DNA of 64,000 bases, taken from Ariolimax columbianus. Taxonomy: Eukaryota > Mollusca > Gastropoda > Stylommatophora > Arionidae. The stretch lies in NCBI GenBank assembly GCA_036924085.1, contig JAVGWX010000018.1, positions 18,754,464-18,818,463 of the forward strand, read 5' to 3'. Shown in pieces: positions 11,040-21,979 of the stretch. How positions within the stretch are numbered: position 1 is the stretch's first letter; each line of letters starts with the position of its first letter. Made by a program: the position numbers and the translations under genes. A model generated the notes under the pieces. It made no database searches. It saw only the letters and a program-made list of their open reading frames with translations, and was not told the DNA's origin.

Positions 11040-11340
11040 TAGATGCGAGTACTGGCAGACAAGGCGCATAGCTTGTACAAGACCCCCACCTTGACTTCCA
11101 AGTAGTCCTCCCTGGAAACGGACTGTTTTTCTTGGCAGTCTGGCTAACAAGGTAGGGGATCGACGTGATCCATGTAGTAGTGAGCGACACACAGATGAAG
11201 CCAAGTATAACCCACCCGTCTGGAGGACCCTAGTGCACCTCCATCAGCACGGTAGGGATGTAAGGAAAGCTACTGCAACCGACCACTACAAATCCTTTTC
11301 CGGGGGCACATAAGAGTCCTAGCAAACGCCACCAACAACA
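11040..11340 (+). repeat. Dispersed repeat E, copy 1
   Basis: It aligns with 18935-19170 and 50150-50410. Landmarks are CAAGACCCCCACCT, CCTGGAAACGGACTG, CGACACACAGATGAAGCC, CATCAGCACG and GATGTAAGGAAAGCTACTGC. A short inverted piece is at 32430-32485. No protein frame is conserved, so I cannot class it. Confidence 0.75.
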
Positions 11341-12019
11341 AGAACGCAGCAGATGTCAAGAGAACCAAACATCAAAAGAGTGACCGCGATGCTACTGATG
11401 TAGAAACCGGTTTAAATGGTAACCACATTTACGTTTATTATTTTTCTTCTTGTTCTTCTGTTATTTTTTTCTTGTTTTTGTCCTTTTTTTTCTTTTTCTT
11501 CTTCTTTTCTTCGTGGCCGTCGTCATAAAAAGTTTAATTGCGTTGTTTTGTAGTTTACAACCAGACTGCTAAGACTGCTCCTTTCAGTCAGATATATCCG
11601 GTTTCACAAGGAAACGAAGCCTCATCTCTTGGACCTTTATTCTCTCAGCCAGATTGCACAGAAGCAGTTTCTAGGTCCTCCATCTAAAGACGGGCGAGGT
11701 TCTTGGACAGAGCAGGCTCGCTGAGGGGGGCCGCAAGCAGTCATTTTTTAAGTCGCAGACTGCGTTATCATGTTCAACGCGACTTCCGCCCCGGAATCAA
11801 GATTGAGAATAACGACAGCTGTAGCTGTCAGAGATCACCCTAATTAGGGGAGTTACTGTACAGCTCTCAATCATTGCTTCGGAAATTCCAAAGAACAATA
11901 CTAACATCATTAGTAGATAGGAGATATACTCTAATCCATGTACCAAATGGACTAAGGACTTCGGAATCGAAATTAGGGATGTTGAAATATTGTGATTAAT
12001 AGTATTATATAAAGATCAT
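11341..12019. other. No gene recognised
   Basis: Includes a pyrimidine-rich tract (11430-11515). Nothing else is recognised. Confidence 0.4.
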
Positions 12020-12265
12020 ATATATATACATACACGACATTACACACCAATACACAAAATTACACAACATTACACATCATAACGCAACATAACACAATAT
12101 AATACACCATTACACACCATTACACAACACTACACACCATTACACAACACTACAGAACATTACACAACGTCTCGTCACGTCACGTCACGTCCCATACATA
12201 CATACATACAAACATACATACATACATACATACATACATTAATTTATATACATTATATATGTATA
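12020..12265. repeat. Microsatellites: ACATTACAC-type, GTCAC and (CATA)n
   Basis: Runs of CATTACACAAC-like units (12035-12165) pass into CGTCACGTCACGTC (12172-12190) and then (CATA)n (12193-12238). Confidence 0.85.
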
Positions 12266-12344
12266 TAATCATCATCATCATTAGACGATCTTGGAACATT
12301 CCATATCATGTGAGCTTGGTCAACCCAGACGACCTTGAAACATT

Positions 12345-12690
12345 CCTATACCTGTCAGAGTCCAGGTTTCGCACGTTCAGAGTCCAAGTTTCATGCTGTC
12401 AGAGTACACGTTTCGCGCTGTCAGAGTACATGTTTCGCGCTGTCAGAATACAAGTTTCGCGCTGTCCGAGTCCAAGTTTTGCGCTGTCAGAGTACACGTT
12501 TCGTGCTATCAGATTCCAAGTTTCGCGCTGTCAGAGTCCAAGTTTCGCGCTATCAGAGTCCAAGTTTCGCGATGTCAGAGTCCAAGTTTCGCGCTGTCAG
12601 ATTCCAAGTTTCGCGCTGTCAGAGTCCAAGTTTCGCTCTGTCAGAGTCCAAGTTTTGCTCTCTCAGAGTCCAAGTTTCGCACACATAAAG
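12345..12690 (-). repeat. 22-bp minisatellite grown from an RTE LINE codon stretch
   Basis: About 15 units. On the minus strand the unit is GCGAAACTTGGACTCTGACA plus two bases. In one frame it reads CETWTLTA, the conserved sequence after the Leu-Tyr-Ala motif of RTE-type LINEs. The adjoining LINE fragment (12690-12945, same strand) runs up to LYVCETWTL and then passes straight into the array. The 22-bp period is not a multiple of three, so the LINE frame is lost within the array. Confidence 0.82.
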
Positions 12691-12945
12691 GTACATGAAG
12701 TGACAACCGCATACACTAAACTCAACTTGGATTTCAGGTTCATGCTTGTGTCCCTCCATAGCGGTCTTAGTTTGGTCAGACCAGTCATGGTCGTTGTTGG
12801 TCTTGCCTGAATCTCAGTTCTCGAACCTTCTGCATCCATCAATGCTCCCAGGTATTTAAATTGTTTAGCAATTTGCAGTGGTTCAACTTTGATGGCAATG
12901 GGACTTGTTATGCTGTCTGGAACGTTGACGTACATATGCACACAT
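12690..12945 (-). mobile_element. RTE-type LINE C-terminal fragment entering a minisatellite
   Basis: The minus frame reads PIAIKVEPLQIAKQFKYLGA, then LMDAEGSRTEIQARPTTTMT and LKSKLSLVYAVVTS. This is the FKYLG ... LYAxxxS region of RTE-type elements. A one-base frame change precedes LYVCETWTL, where the 22-bp array begins. The 5' part of the element is missing, and CA-rich sequence lies beside it. Confidence 0.82.
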
Positions 12946-13025
12946 ACAGAGAAATGCGTGCGCACGTATGCACGCACACATACACACTCACACACGCACA
13001 GGTACGTGCGCACACACACAGAGCT
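12930..13025. repeat. CA-rich simple repeat
   Basis: Degenerate (CA)n with CACGTA interruptions. Confidence 0.8.
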
Positions 13026-13329
13026 AAAGGAATTATATTACCATCCCCATAATGACTCTGCTGAGAGAGCGGTAATGTCGATGTTATATAATGTACGAAA
13101 TCCCTTCCTTGTCTCAATTTTTACCCCATTTTCTCTTGCAATTCTAAAAAAAAAAGAGCTTAAATGGCATCATCATCAATAAGTGCCATGTTGATGAATT
13201 TTGGCTGACAAGTTTCTACACAGCGTCCGGTTAGAAAGGAACAGAAGTTTGTACAACCAGCGAGCTACAGAAACCCTCAAAATCGGCATTTGTGCCGGCT
13301 AGCTGGACAATATGCATGTGTATTTTCTT
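13026..13329. other. No gene recognised
   Basis: Unique sequence with an A9 run near 13148. Confidence 0.4.
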
Positions 13330-13465
13330 CGTTGCTTTGTTTTATACGTTGGGGAACGTTCTACTGTGTTTTGCACCTAAAGGCACAGTGCATCCGTTTT
13401 CGGAACAATTTCCAAAAATGCGTTTACCTTCCAATTGTTGAACGACTTTGCAGCTTTGTGAGTCC
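13330..13465 (-). mobile_element. Old SINE relic
   Basis: The reverse complement shows GTAAACGC, then a CGGATGCACTG block and GGTGCAAAACACAG, in the same order and spacing as GTAGACGC, CGGATAGACTG and GGAGCAAAATA in the SINE at 3402-3651. It is strongly diverged and has no head. Confidence 0.4.
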
Positions 13466-14019
13466 AGACACCGGAAAGATTCGGATATGAGCAGTGCCAC
13501 TAAACCGCTTCGTCTCGTCACCTCCTCGCCTATGGATCTTCCCGGGATACAGTGATGTCAATTATTCATACAAGATAACATTGACATTGCACTACACTTT
13601 TCCTGGAATATCTCATGCCTGGTCTCTGAATTTCTAAGCTCATTGGATGCTTAGCATTCAGCTAAATAATCATCGCATTTATAATACCCCCACAATTGAT
13701 TCGTTTTCTGGATATTTATTCATAGAGCATAATTCGCATTCATAATGCGGTTCAGCTACGCATACCACGACAGAGTTCTCTTTATCTCTGCCAGTGTCAG
13801 AGAGACATCTGCTGCCATGTTATTATCTCACGAAATATGATATTTCTGTTTACGTTAAAAAAGGAAAGGTAATTCTGGGATGTTCTTGAATAATTGGTAT
13901 GGACGTATTTGATATATTCTGTTGTAGAGAAGAAGAATCAGTAGAGGAAATATATTAACCAGGACATCGTTTTATGTCTATGTAGGTGCTCCTGTAAACA
14001 GGCTGTGCTACAGTAGTGT
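13466..14019. other. No gene recognised
   Basis: AT-rich unique sequence; nothing supported. Confidence 0.4.
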
Positions 14020-14500
14020 GGTCAGAGATAGAGTGAGAGATAAAGACCGAGAGAGAGAGTGAGAGAGAGAATTAGAATGAGAAAGAGAGGCAAAGTTTGA
14101 GTTAGTGAGTATGGGCAAACATATTTTGGAATAGTCGAGTGAAAGAGACAAAAAGTGAGAGAAAGATAGTTCGTGAGATTGAGATGGACAAGAGACAGAA
14201 TAAGAAAATGAAAGAGTGCCAAAGTATGATCGAGTGAGTATTATGAAACCTATGTTGTGATAGATGAGAGATAAATAGAGTGAGAGAGAAAGAGAGTGAG
14301 ATAGAGAGTGAGAGAGAAAGTGAGTGCCCGTGAGAGAATGAGATGGACAAGAGAGAGAATCAGAAAGAGAAGTAGTGCCACAATTTGAAAGTTAATATTA
14401 GCAAACATCCGTTGGGATTGGGAAGAGAAAGAGTGAGATAGAAAAAAAGAGAAAGAGAGGGAGATAAGGAGAAATAGTGAGAGAGATGAAATGGCTGTGT
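14020..14500. repeat. GA-rich simple-sequence tract
   Basis: Degenerate (GA)n with a weak longer period: GTGAGTATxxxCAAACAT-like blocks recur at about 14104, 14234 and 14392. The Ser/Leu-rich minus-strand frames here are products of the composition. Confidence 0.85.
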
Positions 14501-15334
14501 GAATATGTGATAAATATTTGTTTGCATTAATTAAACATAATGAGGAGACTCCAATTGCACTACAGTCAGATAACTCCGGTCGACATTTTCATCTACCCAT
14601 GATGGTGTATGACGAGCCCCTGTAACCTGCTTCTAAAGACGTGTCATCAAGATTTTACTCAAGTCAGAACGAATAGCTTCGATATATATATATATATATA
14701 TATGTATGTACCTGTCTTGACTGTTTCTTACTAAAATACAAATACACGACTAAGAGAAAGTTTAAATGGATTGAACTATCATCTTTACTGGTGTCGAACT
14801 TGCGGTTCACGTGGCTCTAGGTAGGAATTATTGCTGAGGCCCTTTCTATAAACCTTTTGTTTTAAAAACAATTCTAGGCTCCCAAAAAAATTAGGCCCTA
14901 ACAATCTTGAGGCCCTAAGATGCAGTCTAGTCAACCTATTAGGAAATCCGGCACTGATCTTAATGCTGGTTGTCGTTTCCATATAAGACTGGCCCATGCC
15001 CGTGTAGATCCGAGCACACAGAATAAGCTCACCGACACCTTCCAAACATGTTTAAAAAGGGCTGCTACAGAGGGTTGTGGATAAAGCTAGCTATACCATT
15101 ACCTTAAACTGAAACAATAAACTGCTATAAATATCACACCTGAATAAGAATATAATTGCTTCGGTGCAAATTTCAAGACGAGGCCAACTGCTGGTGCAGC
15201 CCCATGCTTCGAAGGGAACAAACAGCTATGCAAAAACTGATCCTGACTTGTCTGTGTGGGCGTTCACATTTGATTTTTACATGTCAGTGCATTACACAAA
15301 CAAAATATTACAAAACATGTCAAAAATCATATCC
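14501..15334. other. No gene recognised; (TA)n at 14678-14702
   Basis: Contains a (TA)n run. No homology to other parts of the window was seen. A minus-strand frame of 86 codons (14785-15045) is unrecognised. Confidence 0.4.
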
Positions 15335-15375
15335 CTAATAAACAAACAAACAAACAAACGAACAAACAAACGGTG
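15335..15375. repeat. (CAAA)n microsatellite
   Basis: AACA/AACG-type repeats, about ten units. Confidence 0.85.
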
Positions 15376-15639
15376 AAAGATATCAACCAAGGCTGCCGGC
15401 TCCATGAGAGGAGTAAGGTGAGAGCTCTGCCCTTTCCAACCCTATTCCTGGATATACTGTATGATAACGAGATAGAAGCGTGAGACAGACCAACACATTT
15501 ATGAGGAAAATAGTTGTGACCCTTAGAGAACGAGTGAAGAGGACGGCAAAGGTTACATTGTGTTCTGTTCTGTTACGCGTTGTGTTTCGTATATCTCGTC
15601 TTCTTTGTATCATCATATTCTATCCACTTGTGTCGTTAG
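15376..15639. other. No gene recognised
   Basis: Unique spacer before the nested LINEs. A 77-codon minus-strand frame is unrecognised. Confidence 0.4.
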
Positions 15640-15909
15640 AGGTGTAGTGGAGAGGTGTAGTGGAGAGGTGTAGTTTTCTGGCGTGTGCTATCTTTTTCGA
15701 TGTTGTTGTCATTCAGTGTTTCTTCAGTGTCTCACTGACACCATCTATCCATCTTTTTCGTGGTCAGCCTCTTGCTCTGCAACCCTCATGTCTGGTATTG
15801 TAGATACGAGCAGCTGGTAACTTAATTACATTATTGTCAGGTGTCCAAACCATTGTCTTCTCTACCTTTTCATGTATTTCTTTCACGGTTTTGAACCCAC
15901 CTTTTGTCT

Positions 15910-17385
15910 TCTTCTTCTTCTTGTTCGTACGCTGTCAGACGTCACCTTGAATTTGTTCGAAGAAAGTAGCGGTCCTCCTGAGGCTGTCGATACTGCCATA
16001 GAGCTTGTTTAGTGTTGCCACTGGTGATGGCCACATGTGCTTTCTCTTATCCTCGTACGTCAGGCAATTTTGCAGCATATGTTCAGCGGTCATTTTCCTT
16101 GTGCCACACGAGCATTCGTCAGTGCCACCTATCTTCAATTTATTGAATAGATTGTACCTCCGTCTGTTGTGGCCTGTGCGGAGTCTGAAGACCACGACCT
16201 GATCTCTTCTGTTCAGCTGGTAATAGGCATAATTTTTTGTGTAGCCAGTGTGTTCTGTTTCCCATTTGGCCATGTATCTGGCCCTAATAAGCCTTTTGGA
16301 CTCTTCGTAGGTCACACTAGAATCTGGTTGTGGTAGTCTTGCACCTTCTTTTGCCAGTCAGTGTGCCTCTTCGTTGCCTTGAATGTTCCAGTGGGATGGA
16401 ACCCATTGCACCACTACTCTTTTTGTTGCGGACTGCTGGCATAGTTGACATAGTACTGCTCTTAAATCATTAAGTTCAGTATTTTTCTGGCTTTTTAGTG
16501 CTGTAACCACGGACAGGGCATCTGTAAACAGGACTATCTGGCTTTCATTGCTTTAGCATTTGAGCATTGCTTCTACTGCAGCCTTCAGTGTCTCTGCCTC
16601 CACTCTGAAATTGGTTGAGAATGTTCCAGTTGCCACTGACAGTGTTATTTTTCTACCATTTGGTAGGCTCAGGAATATCCCTCCCCCTCCATTCTGTGTT
16701 GTGTTTGTTACAGAACCGTCAGTGCATGCATGGGTCCAGTCTATGTTTGGGTAGTTTTCCGCTATGTACCTCAGGGTTATGTTTCTCCTTTCTTGTTCAG
16801 TCTGGCTGTTCTTGTTTCCAATACCTGGTATATTTTCTACCACCTCCGGAATGATATGCTGCTTCCAGGTAGGTTTGTGTACAGTAGGGATGTGCTTTGG
16901 TGTTGTTATGGTGTTCATAGGGTTTTCGCTCATCTTTGCTTTGGCTATTTCTGTAAAGTTTCTCCGCTTTAGTTTCCCATTTCCAAATCTATTTAGTCTC
17001 TGATGCATTGTATGGTCTGTCAGTCTTCTGAGTTTCTCTGCTTGCTGCTGGGCTCTGCAGTCTCTTCTGTCGGTTATGGATTGCAGATTTGTAATCTTTT
17101 CAAGTTCTACAATTGGCATTGACTTCATGCCTCCTGTTATAACTCTCATGGCTTGGTTTTGAAGTTTGCTAATTTTATCAAAGTTCACCTTTGCTGCTGT
17201 TGTCCACGCCGCAATGCCATACTCGAGAACACGTCTCACTCTTCCAGTGTACAGTTTCTTTAGTATTCTTTCGTCTGCTCCCCAGCTTGTGCTAGCAAAT
17301 TTCCTCATGATTGCCATTCTTTGTCTGGCTCTCATTCGGTTTCTCTCGATCTGACTATTCCATGTCATGCGCTGGTCAAATGTGA
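15910..17385 (-). mobile_element. RNase H LINE (group 2), copy A, with TSD
   Basis: A 5'-truncated insertion read on the minus strand. Its 3' end is GTCTGACAGCGTACGAA followed by (GAA)n at 15910-15927. It is bounded by the perfect 12-bp duplication CACCTTTTGTCT. It holds the end of the reverse-transcriptase region, the RNase H domain and the C-terminal Cys-rich domain. This is the longest group-2 copy here. RNase H in ORF2 is a feature of I-related LINE clades; I use group 2 as a local label only. Confidence 0.93.
15935..17385 (-). pseudogene. LINE ORF2 3' part: RT C-terminus, RNase H, Cys-rich tail
   Basis: A 271-codon open stretch (16553-17368) starts TWNSQIERNRMRARQRMAI and includes LYTGRVRRVLEYGIAAWTTA. 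It then has the RNase H motif TDGSVTNTTQNGGG (first Asp) and FRVEAETLKAAVEAM (Glu). A stop follows at 16553-16555. The same frame continues with QIVLFTDALSVVTALKSQKN-like sequence (second Asp) and VPSHWNIQGNEEAH, where the last catalytic Asp is His and the next codon is a stop. The final 126-codon frame (15935-16315) has FRLRTGHNRRRYNLFNKLKI, then CSCGTRKMTAEHMLQNC, a Cys/His cluster typical of such LINE C-termini. Only the RT active site and endonuclease are missing upstream. Confidence 0.9.
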
Positions 17386-17640
17386 CACCTTTTGTCTGAT
17401 TACTTCGTTTCGTACTCTGTCCAGCCTTGCGACCCTAAAAGCGTTCCTGACACACCTCATTTCGCATACCATGGTTTTTCTTTCTTGTGTCTTGGTGGGA
17501 GTCCATATCTGACACTGGTAGCAGAGAGTTAATATAAAAATACTATGTATCAGCTGTCTGAACCATAGAAGTTTAAACCTTCTTTGTACGAAAGTGCATT
17601 CCCTCTGATCAACGGCAATCATTTCGGTTATATCAGGGCG

Positions 17641-17759
17641 GACAAGGCATTACAAGTGGTAGGCCTCGATTGTGAGTAAAATAAAGTGAGATCCCATTAA
17701 TATATCCATTAATCCCATTAATATTGAGAATATGTTGTTATGCCTATATTTTGTTTGAG
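17641..17759. other. No gene recognised
   Basis: Short spacer containing a tandem CCCATTAATAT duplication at 17693-17725. Confidence 0.4.
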
Positions 17760-17965
17760 CAACGGCGCCACTGGGTGTGATATGGTCAGCATCACGTCGG
17801 GCGGCTTAACTTTCCAGATTTTTCTGGTAAAAATCTTTGGAAACTGGGTAGACACCTGGAGTCATTTTGCAATCGGAAAAAATCCTGCACCAACTGGGGA
17901 CTGATCCCTGGTCGCTCAGCTGGGAAGTCAGTGTACTAACCACAGCAATACCTCGGCTCCCCTAC
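17760..17965 (-). mobile_element. tRNA-derived SINE
   Basis: On the minus strand the head reads GGAGCCGAGGTATTGCTGTG, then GTTAGTACACTGACTTCCCA and, at the B-box position, GGGATCAGTCCCC. The body differs from the SINEs at 3.4 and 46.5 kb. The tRNA-like head is the main support. No target duplication was found. Confidence 0.65.
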
Positions 17966-18659
17966 ACTTTTGTATAGCTTTACAAATTATGAGTTGCAAG
18001 TCGAGAATATCACATGATTGTCGAGTATTGTAGAATGTTGTAAAGTATTGAAGAGTAATGAAGAATCTTCAACGAGTGTTTAGAGTGCGAAATCTTTGAT
18101 TATGTCACAATATTCACGCTGCTCTTAACCACTTACTCTTATATCTAAATAATTTAGATTTGTTATTTACTATCATCTGTGTTGTCCTATCCCTGTCGAA
18201 GACCTTTTCGTTCGTAAAATACCTTGCTGTTTTCTATATGTGCTCATATAAAGCTGTTCAATACTTGTCCATGCGATTGGATAATGGGAACATTTGTGTG
18301 GAACATAGACAAGATTGGTCCACTGCTACACTAAAAGTATGTCGAAAGAGATAATTAACAACACGATCCAACACTTCTAAATAAAGACGACTCTCGAACT
18401 CATTGGTTTCTACTTCAGGTAATTAGTTTGGAGTACCATTCTGTGTTTAAACTAAAGCTTTAGAAATAAAGCTTCCAATATAGAAGCATTATCGTCTAGC
18501 TTAGAGCGCATTGGACTAAATAAATACATAAACAAGTTAGAACCTGCACACACGCCTGTCCCCAACTGCACCCATCCATACAGGATAGTGCTACATGCGC
18601 TGATCGATTGCCCTGGACTCGGCAACAGAAACAACTTCTTACCTGGCACACCATTGCTT
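17966..18659. other. No gene recognised
   Basis: Contains a loose TGTAGA/TGAAGA repeat (18005-18085). Nothing else is supported. Confidence 0.4.
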
Positions 18660-18870
18660 ATGGAGCTCGTCCTTTTCAAAAAGTCGCTTCCATCATTGCC
18701 CGTGTGAAAAAAAAACTCGATCTCTCGCCAAGTCTTCAGCCTGCTCCACATTCACGCCCAAACAGTCTTTGACATCTTGGTACCATCGCCATCTTGGTTT
18801 GTCTCTGCCTCTCTATCCCGCACCATACCTTCTACTACCGTTCTCTCAATGGAGGAAGACTAACGTCTGG
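18660..18870 (-). mobile_element. RTE-type LINE C-terminal scrap
   Basis: The minus strand reads RGRDKPRWRWYQDVKDCLGV, then NVEQAEDLARDR. This is the GRxxxRWxxDI ... A..LA.DR pattern at the end of RTE-type ORF2. Short and frameshifted. Confidence 0.65.
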
Positions 18871-18934
18871 TCAGGCACAGCATAATCATATGACATGTTA
18901 GTGAGGATCAGGCAATATATTCTGGCCAAGACCC

Positions 18935-19170
18935 TTACGGCTTTCTAGTAGCCCTCCCTGGAAACGGCTGTTTTCATGTCAGTCTAGCTAACGTGGTGAA
19001 ATCGACGTGATCTCCGTAGTATTGAGCGACACGCAGATGAAGCTACATATAGCACAACCTCCTGGAAGACCCCGGTGGCACTTCATCAGTACGCTCGGGA
19101 TGTGAGGAAAGCTACTGCAAGCTGCCACAACGTCCTATTCAGGCCCACAAGAGATTAAATCTACTCATTG
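18935..19170 (+). repeat. Dispersed repeat E, copy 2
   Basis: It matches 11040-11340 and 50150-50410, through CCTCCCTGGAAACGG, ATCGACGTGATC, CGACACGCAGATGAAGC and CTCGGGATGTGAGGAAAGC. Its upstream edge (18865-18935) contains GGTCAGGCACAG, GACATGTTAGTGAGG and CTGGCCAAGACCC, the parts that form the array unit at 49765-50150. Confidence 0.75.
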
Positions 19171-19559
19171 CGGGCATTTGAAACAACATCAACCCCTCTC
19201 TCAAGACCACTGTGTCTTTTGATGTGAACGAAGTATTTCAATTTTCTGTTCATTATGGAGTTTATGAACCCGATATCTATTCCCAACACTTATCGCATAT
19301 CTACATTATTCTATGTTTTCGGAGAATGGTATATTTGAGGACCCTTCTATGACATTTCAAATCGCCCCAACAATCACCCATAAATCACACAGCTTCACTC
19401 ACCAGCTACAAAACACTAGCAAATTATTCAGTTTGCCAATTGCAACAGAAGACCCAACAGCTGGGCTTACCTAGTTAGTCACAAACAACTGCAGCTAGTC
19501 CGCAGTTCTACCATTGATATAAACCGTACTCGTATCACTTTAAACTATTCTTTTAGTGA
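19171..19559. other. No gene recognised
   Basis: Unique AT-rich spacer. Confidence 0.4.
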
Positions 19560-20700
19560 CAGTTTTACTTGTAACTAGTGGATCTAGTGTGCTGGTCAAT
19601 GGGTAGTATGTGGGAAAGAGAGGGATGGGGTATGCGGGAATGAGAGGGCTGGAGTATGCGGGAATGAGAGGGTTGGGTTATGTGGGAAAGGGAGGGTTGG
19701 GATATGCGGGAATGAGAGGGTTGGGATATGCGTGAATGAGAGGGCTGGGTTATGTGCGAATGAGAGGGTTCGGGTTTGTGTGAATGATATGGTTGTGGTA
19801 TGCGGGAATGAGATGGTTGGGGTATGGGGGAATGAGATGGTTGGGGTATGCGGGAGTGAGAGGGCTGGGGTGTGCGGGAATGGGAGGGCTGTGGTATGCG
19901 GGAATGAGAGGGCTGGGGTATTCGGGAATGAGAGGGCTAGGGTATGCGGGAATGAGAGGGCGGGGGTGTTCGGGAATGGGAGGTATGGGCTATGTGGGAA
20001 TGAGAGGGCTGGAGTATGCAGGAATGAGAGCGCTGGGGTATGCGGGAATGAGAGGGTGGGGGTGTGCGGGAATGGGAGGTATGGGCTATGTGGGAATGAG
20101 AGGGCTGGAGTATGCAGGAATGAGAGCGCTGGGGTATGCGGGAATGAGAGGACTGGAATATGCGGGAATGAGAGCGCTGGGGTATGCGGGAATGAGAGGA
20201 CTGGAGTATGCGGGAATGAGAGCGCTGGGGTATGCGGGAATGAGAGGGCGGGGGTGTGCGGGAATGGGAGGACTGGAGTATGCGGGAATGAGAGGACTGG
20301 AGTATGCGGGAATGACAGGGCTGGAGTATGCAGAAATGAGAGCACTGGAGTATGCGGGAATGACGGGGCTGGGGTATGCGGGAATGAGAGGGCTGACATC
20401 TTAGCCTCAGGGGCACACGCATTACGAACATTGACATTGAATGGAAGCAACATTTTTGAAGTTGTTTAACGACTGCTTTTTAGATGGAGGCAGACAATCA
20501 AACAGCGATGCATGATTTGGAAAATATTATGCGGGTCTAGCAGGGAATACCGCTCGAGAGGACGGAGATGTGTATGTACAGCCCATGAGGTTCATAAGTG
20601 ATCAGTATCTGCACTCTCTGTCATTTGCCAAAAGCGACTATGTGGCTGCCTGTAAAGCAGTGACGTAGATTCTTAACAGAACAGAAGAATTCACTGGTAA
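19560..20700 (+). mobile_element. RNase H LINE (group 3) fragment interrupted by its own minisatellite
   Basis: The left edge TGGATCTAGTGTGCTGGTCA (19579) aligns with TGGATCTAGTGTCCTGCTCA at 51438 in the fuller group-3 copy. The right edge translates as NERADILASGAHALRTLTL, matching GNERADIMALQALIMGTLAM there. The last RNase H motif, AGVQGNERAD, is where the 24-bp array sits. Sequence after 20440 (NIFEVV, then RGRRCVC) is a more diverged continuation. The rest of the element is absent. Confidence 0.75.
19600..20400. repeat. 24-bp minisatellite from an RNase H motif
   Basis: About 33 units of eight codons. The plus frame reads repeated AGVCGNER (245-codon open frame 19732-20469). The minus strand is also open (285 codons, repeated SFPHTPAL). 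The final unit runs directly into NERADILASGA, the real RNase H motif. A four-unit (96-bp) block starting AGGTATGGGCTATGTGGGAA (19981) is repeated at 20077. The open frames follow from the period being a multiple of three; I do not call a gene. Confidence 0.92.
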
Positions 20701-21719
20701 GTTGGATTCCTATCCTGTATTCGAGATGTCTAGCAAAGAGACATAGTATTGAATCCAATTTATTGCGTGATAATACTGATGTATAATAAAAATAATCCTA
20801 AATGGGGATTCTGTGGACGCATTCCTCTAGTATCTAGTCTCCTGTCATGTTGTTGTTGTTTGTCCGTTTGTTTTTTGGGTGTTTTTTGGGGGGTGAGGAT
20901 GAGAGAACTCTACCAAATAATACAAATTGAAAAAAGTGACTACTTAGGGTTTGCATGAAACTAACAAACTCTGCATATTTCTCAAACATGCTCGACATTA
21001 CTGCACCCTGGACAGAGCCATTGGCAATCAATGTCTTTAAGAATACTAATTTCAATAAATTTGATAGCTTACTGGTTGAATTTGCCCATGCTCTGTCCTT
21101 ATGAGCAAAAAAGATTAACAAAACAAGAGTACTACCATGGTGGAATGCACACAACAACACATTACAAGCAGATACACAAACGCATCCATACACTGGCCAA
21201 TACATCAAGGTATAAGATAATACTACGCTCTGGGGCTCAGTAAAGCAATTAAAACCCGTTAACAAACACTTCGCCACGTTCAAGAAAGTGCTAAAGCAAA
21301 AACTCCATCACTGTAAGATCATACGAATGTTTTGAGGAATGGTTTTATGTACGGTGGTCAACTGTGATGATATCCTTATGATCATAATGAAGCGATGCAG
21401 GACGAGAGGACAACAATTAATGTCCAGTATAGAAATAGATTACAAGTTCTCTGATTTCCAAGCATCTGATGGTAGCCGTGAGAAGGAATAATCATCACTC
21501 GCTGAATAGGAGGGATAAGTAATGTTGCTGGCGTGATAACGCATGGGAGGTTTTAATATTACAAATGGGTTAGGCGAGTTAGGAAGCTATTGAAGGAGAG
21601 AGATAGGAATGCATGGGATGGTCGGGTTGAAGGGGTATGAGTAAATATTTGTTTGAGATAGTATGGGCGAGTGAGAGAGTGAAGTAGAGAGAGGGGAAGT
21701 GGGAGAGGGGAAACATATG
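20701..21719. other. No gene recognised
   Basis: A 149-codon minus-strand frame (20834-21283) and a 70-codon plus-strand frame overlap. Neither resembles a known family or another part of the window. No splice or promoter pattern persuades me. Confidence 0.4.
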
Positions 21720-21830
21720 GGATGTATGACAGAGATTAATAGATGGACAGACAGGCAGACAGACAGGCAGGCAAACATACAGGCAGTCAGACAGGCAGAC
21801 ATACATACAGGCAGATATATAGACAGACAA

Positions 21831-21877
<47 letters not shown>

Positions 21878-21915
21878 TAGGGGGAGAGAGAGAGAGAGAG
21901 GGGGAGGGGTGGAGA
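21720..21915. repeat. CAGACAGG, (GATA)n and (GA)n microsatellites
   Basis: A compound tract: ACAGRCAG units 21745-21825, (GATA)n 21833-21875 and (GA)n 21884-21901. Confidence 0.9.
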
Positions 21916-21979
21916 AAGAAGAATTCTTATTTGTTCTTCTTCTTTGTCTTCTTATCCATCTTCTTCTTCATCTTTGTTC

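Larger units (their letters stand above)
15640..17640 (-). mobile_element. RTE-type LINE fragment, host of an inserted RNase H LINE
   Basis: Two halves flank 15910-17385. The upstream half (17386-17640) reads LIHSIFILTLCYQCQIW, VCEMRCVRNAF and RLDRVRNEVIRQK. The downstream half (15640-15909) reads GFKTVKEIHEKVEKTMVWTP, then IKLPAARIYNTRHEGCRARG. Together they give the order seen in the RTE fragment at 36490-37590. The junction carries a 12-bp duplication, CACCTTTTGTCT, at 15898-15909 and 17386-17397. Near the downstream end (15640-15670) a GTGTAGTGGAGAG stretch is repeated about three times. Confidence 0.85.

Noticed and set aside
17380..17400. Chimeric LINE formed by template switching between RTE and RNase H elements
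   Set aside because: A perfect 12-bp duplication and continuation of the RTE element beyond 15909 show a simple nested insertion.
19596..20469. 285- and 245-codon frames as a Pro-rich or Gly-rich structural protein
   Set aside because: A 24-bp array derived from an RNase H motif; both strands are open.
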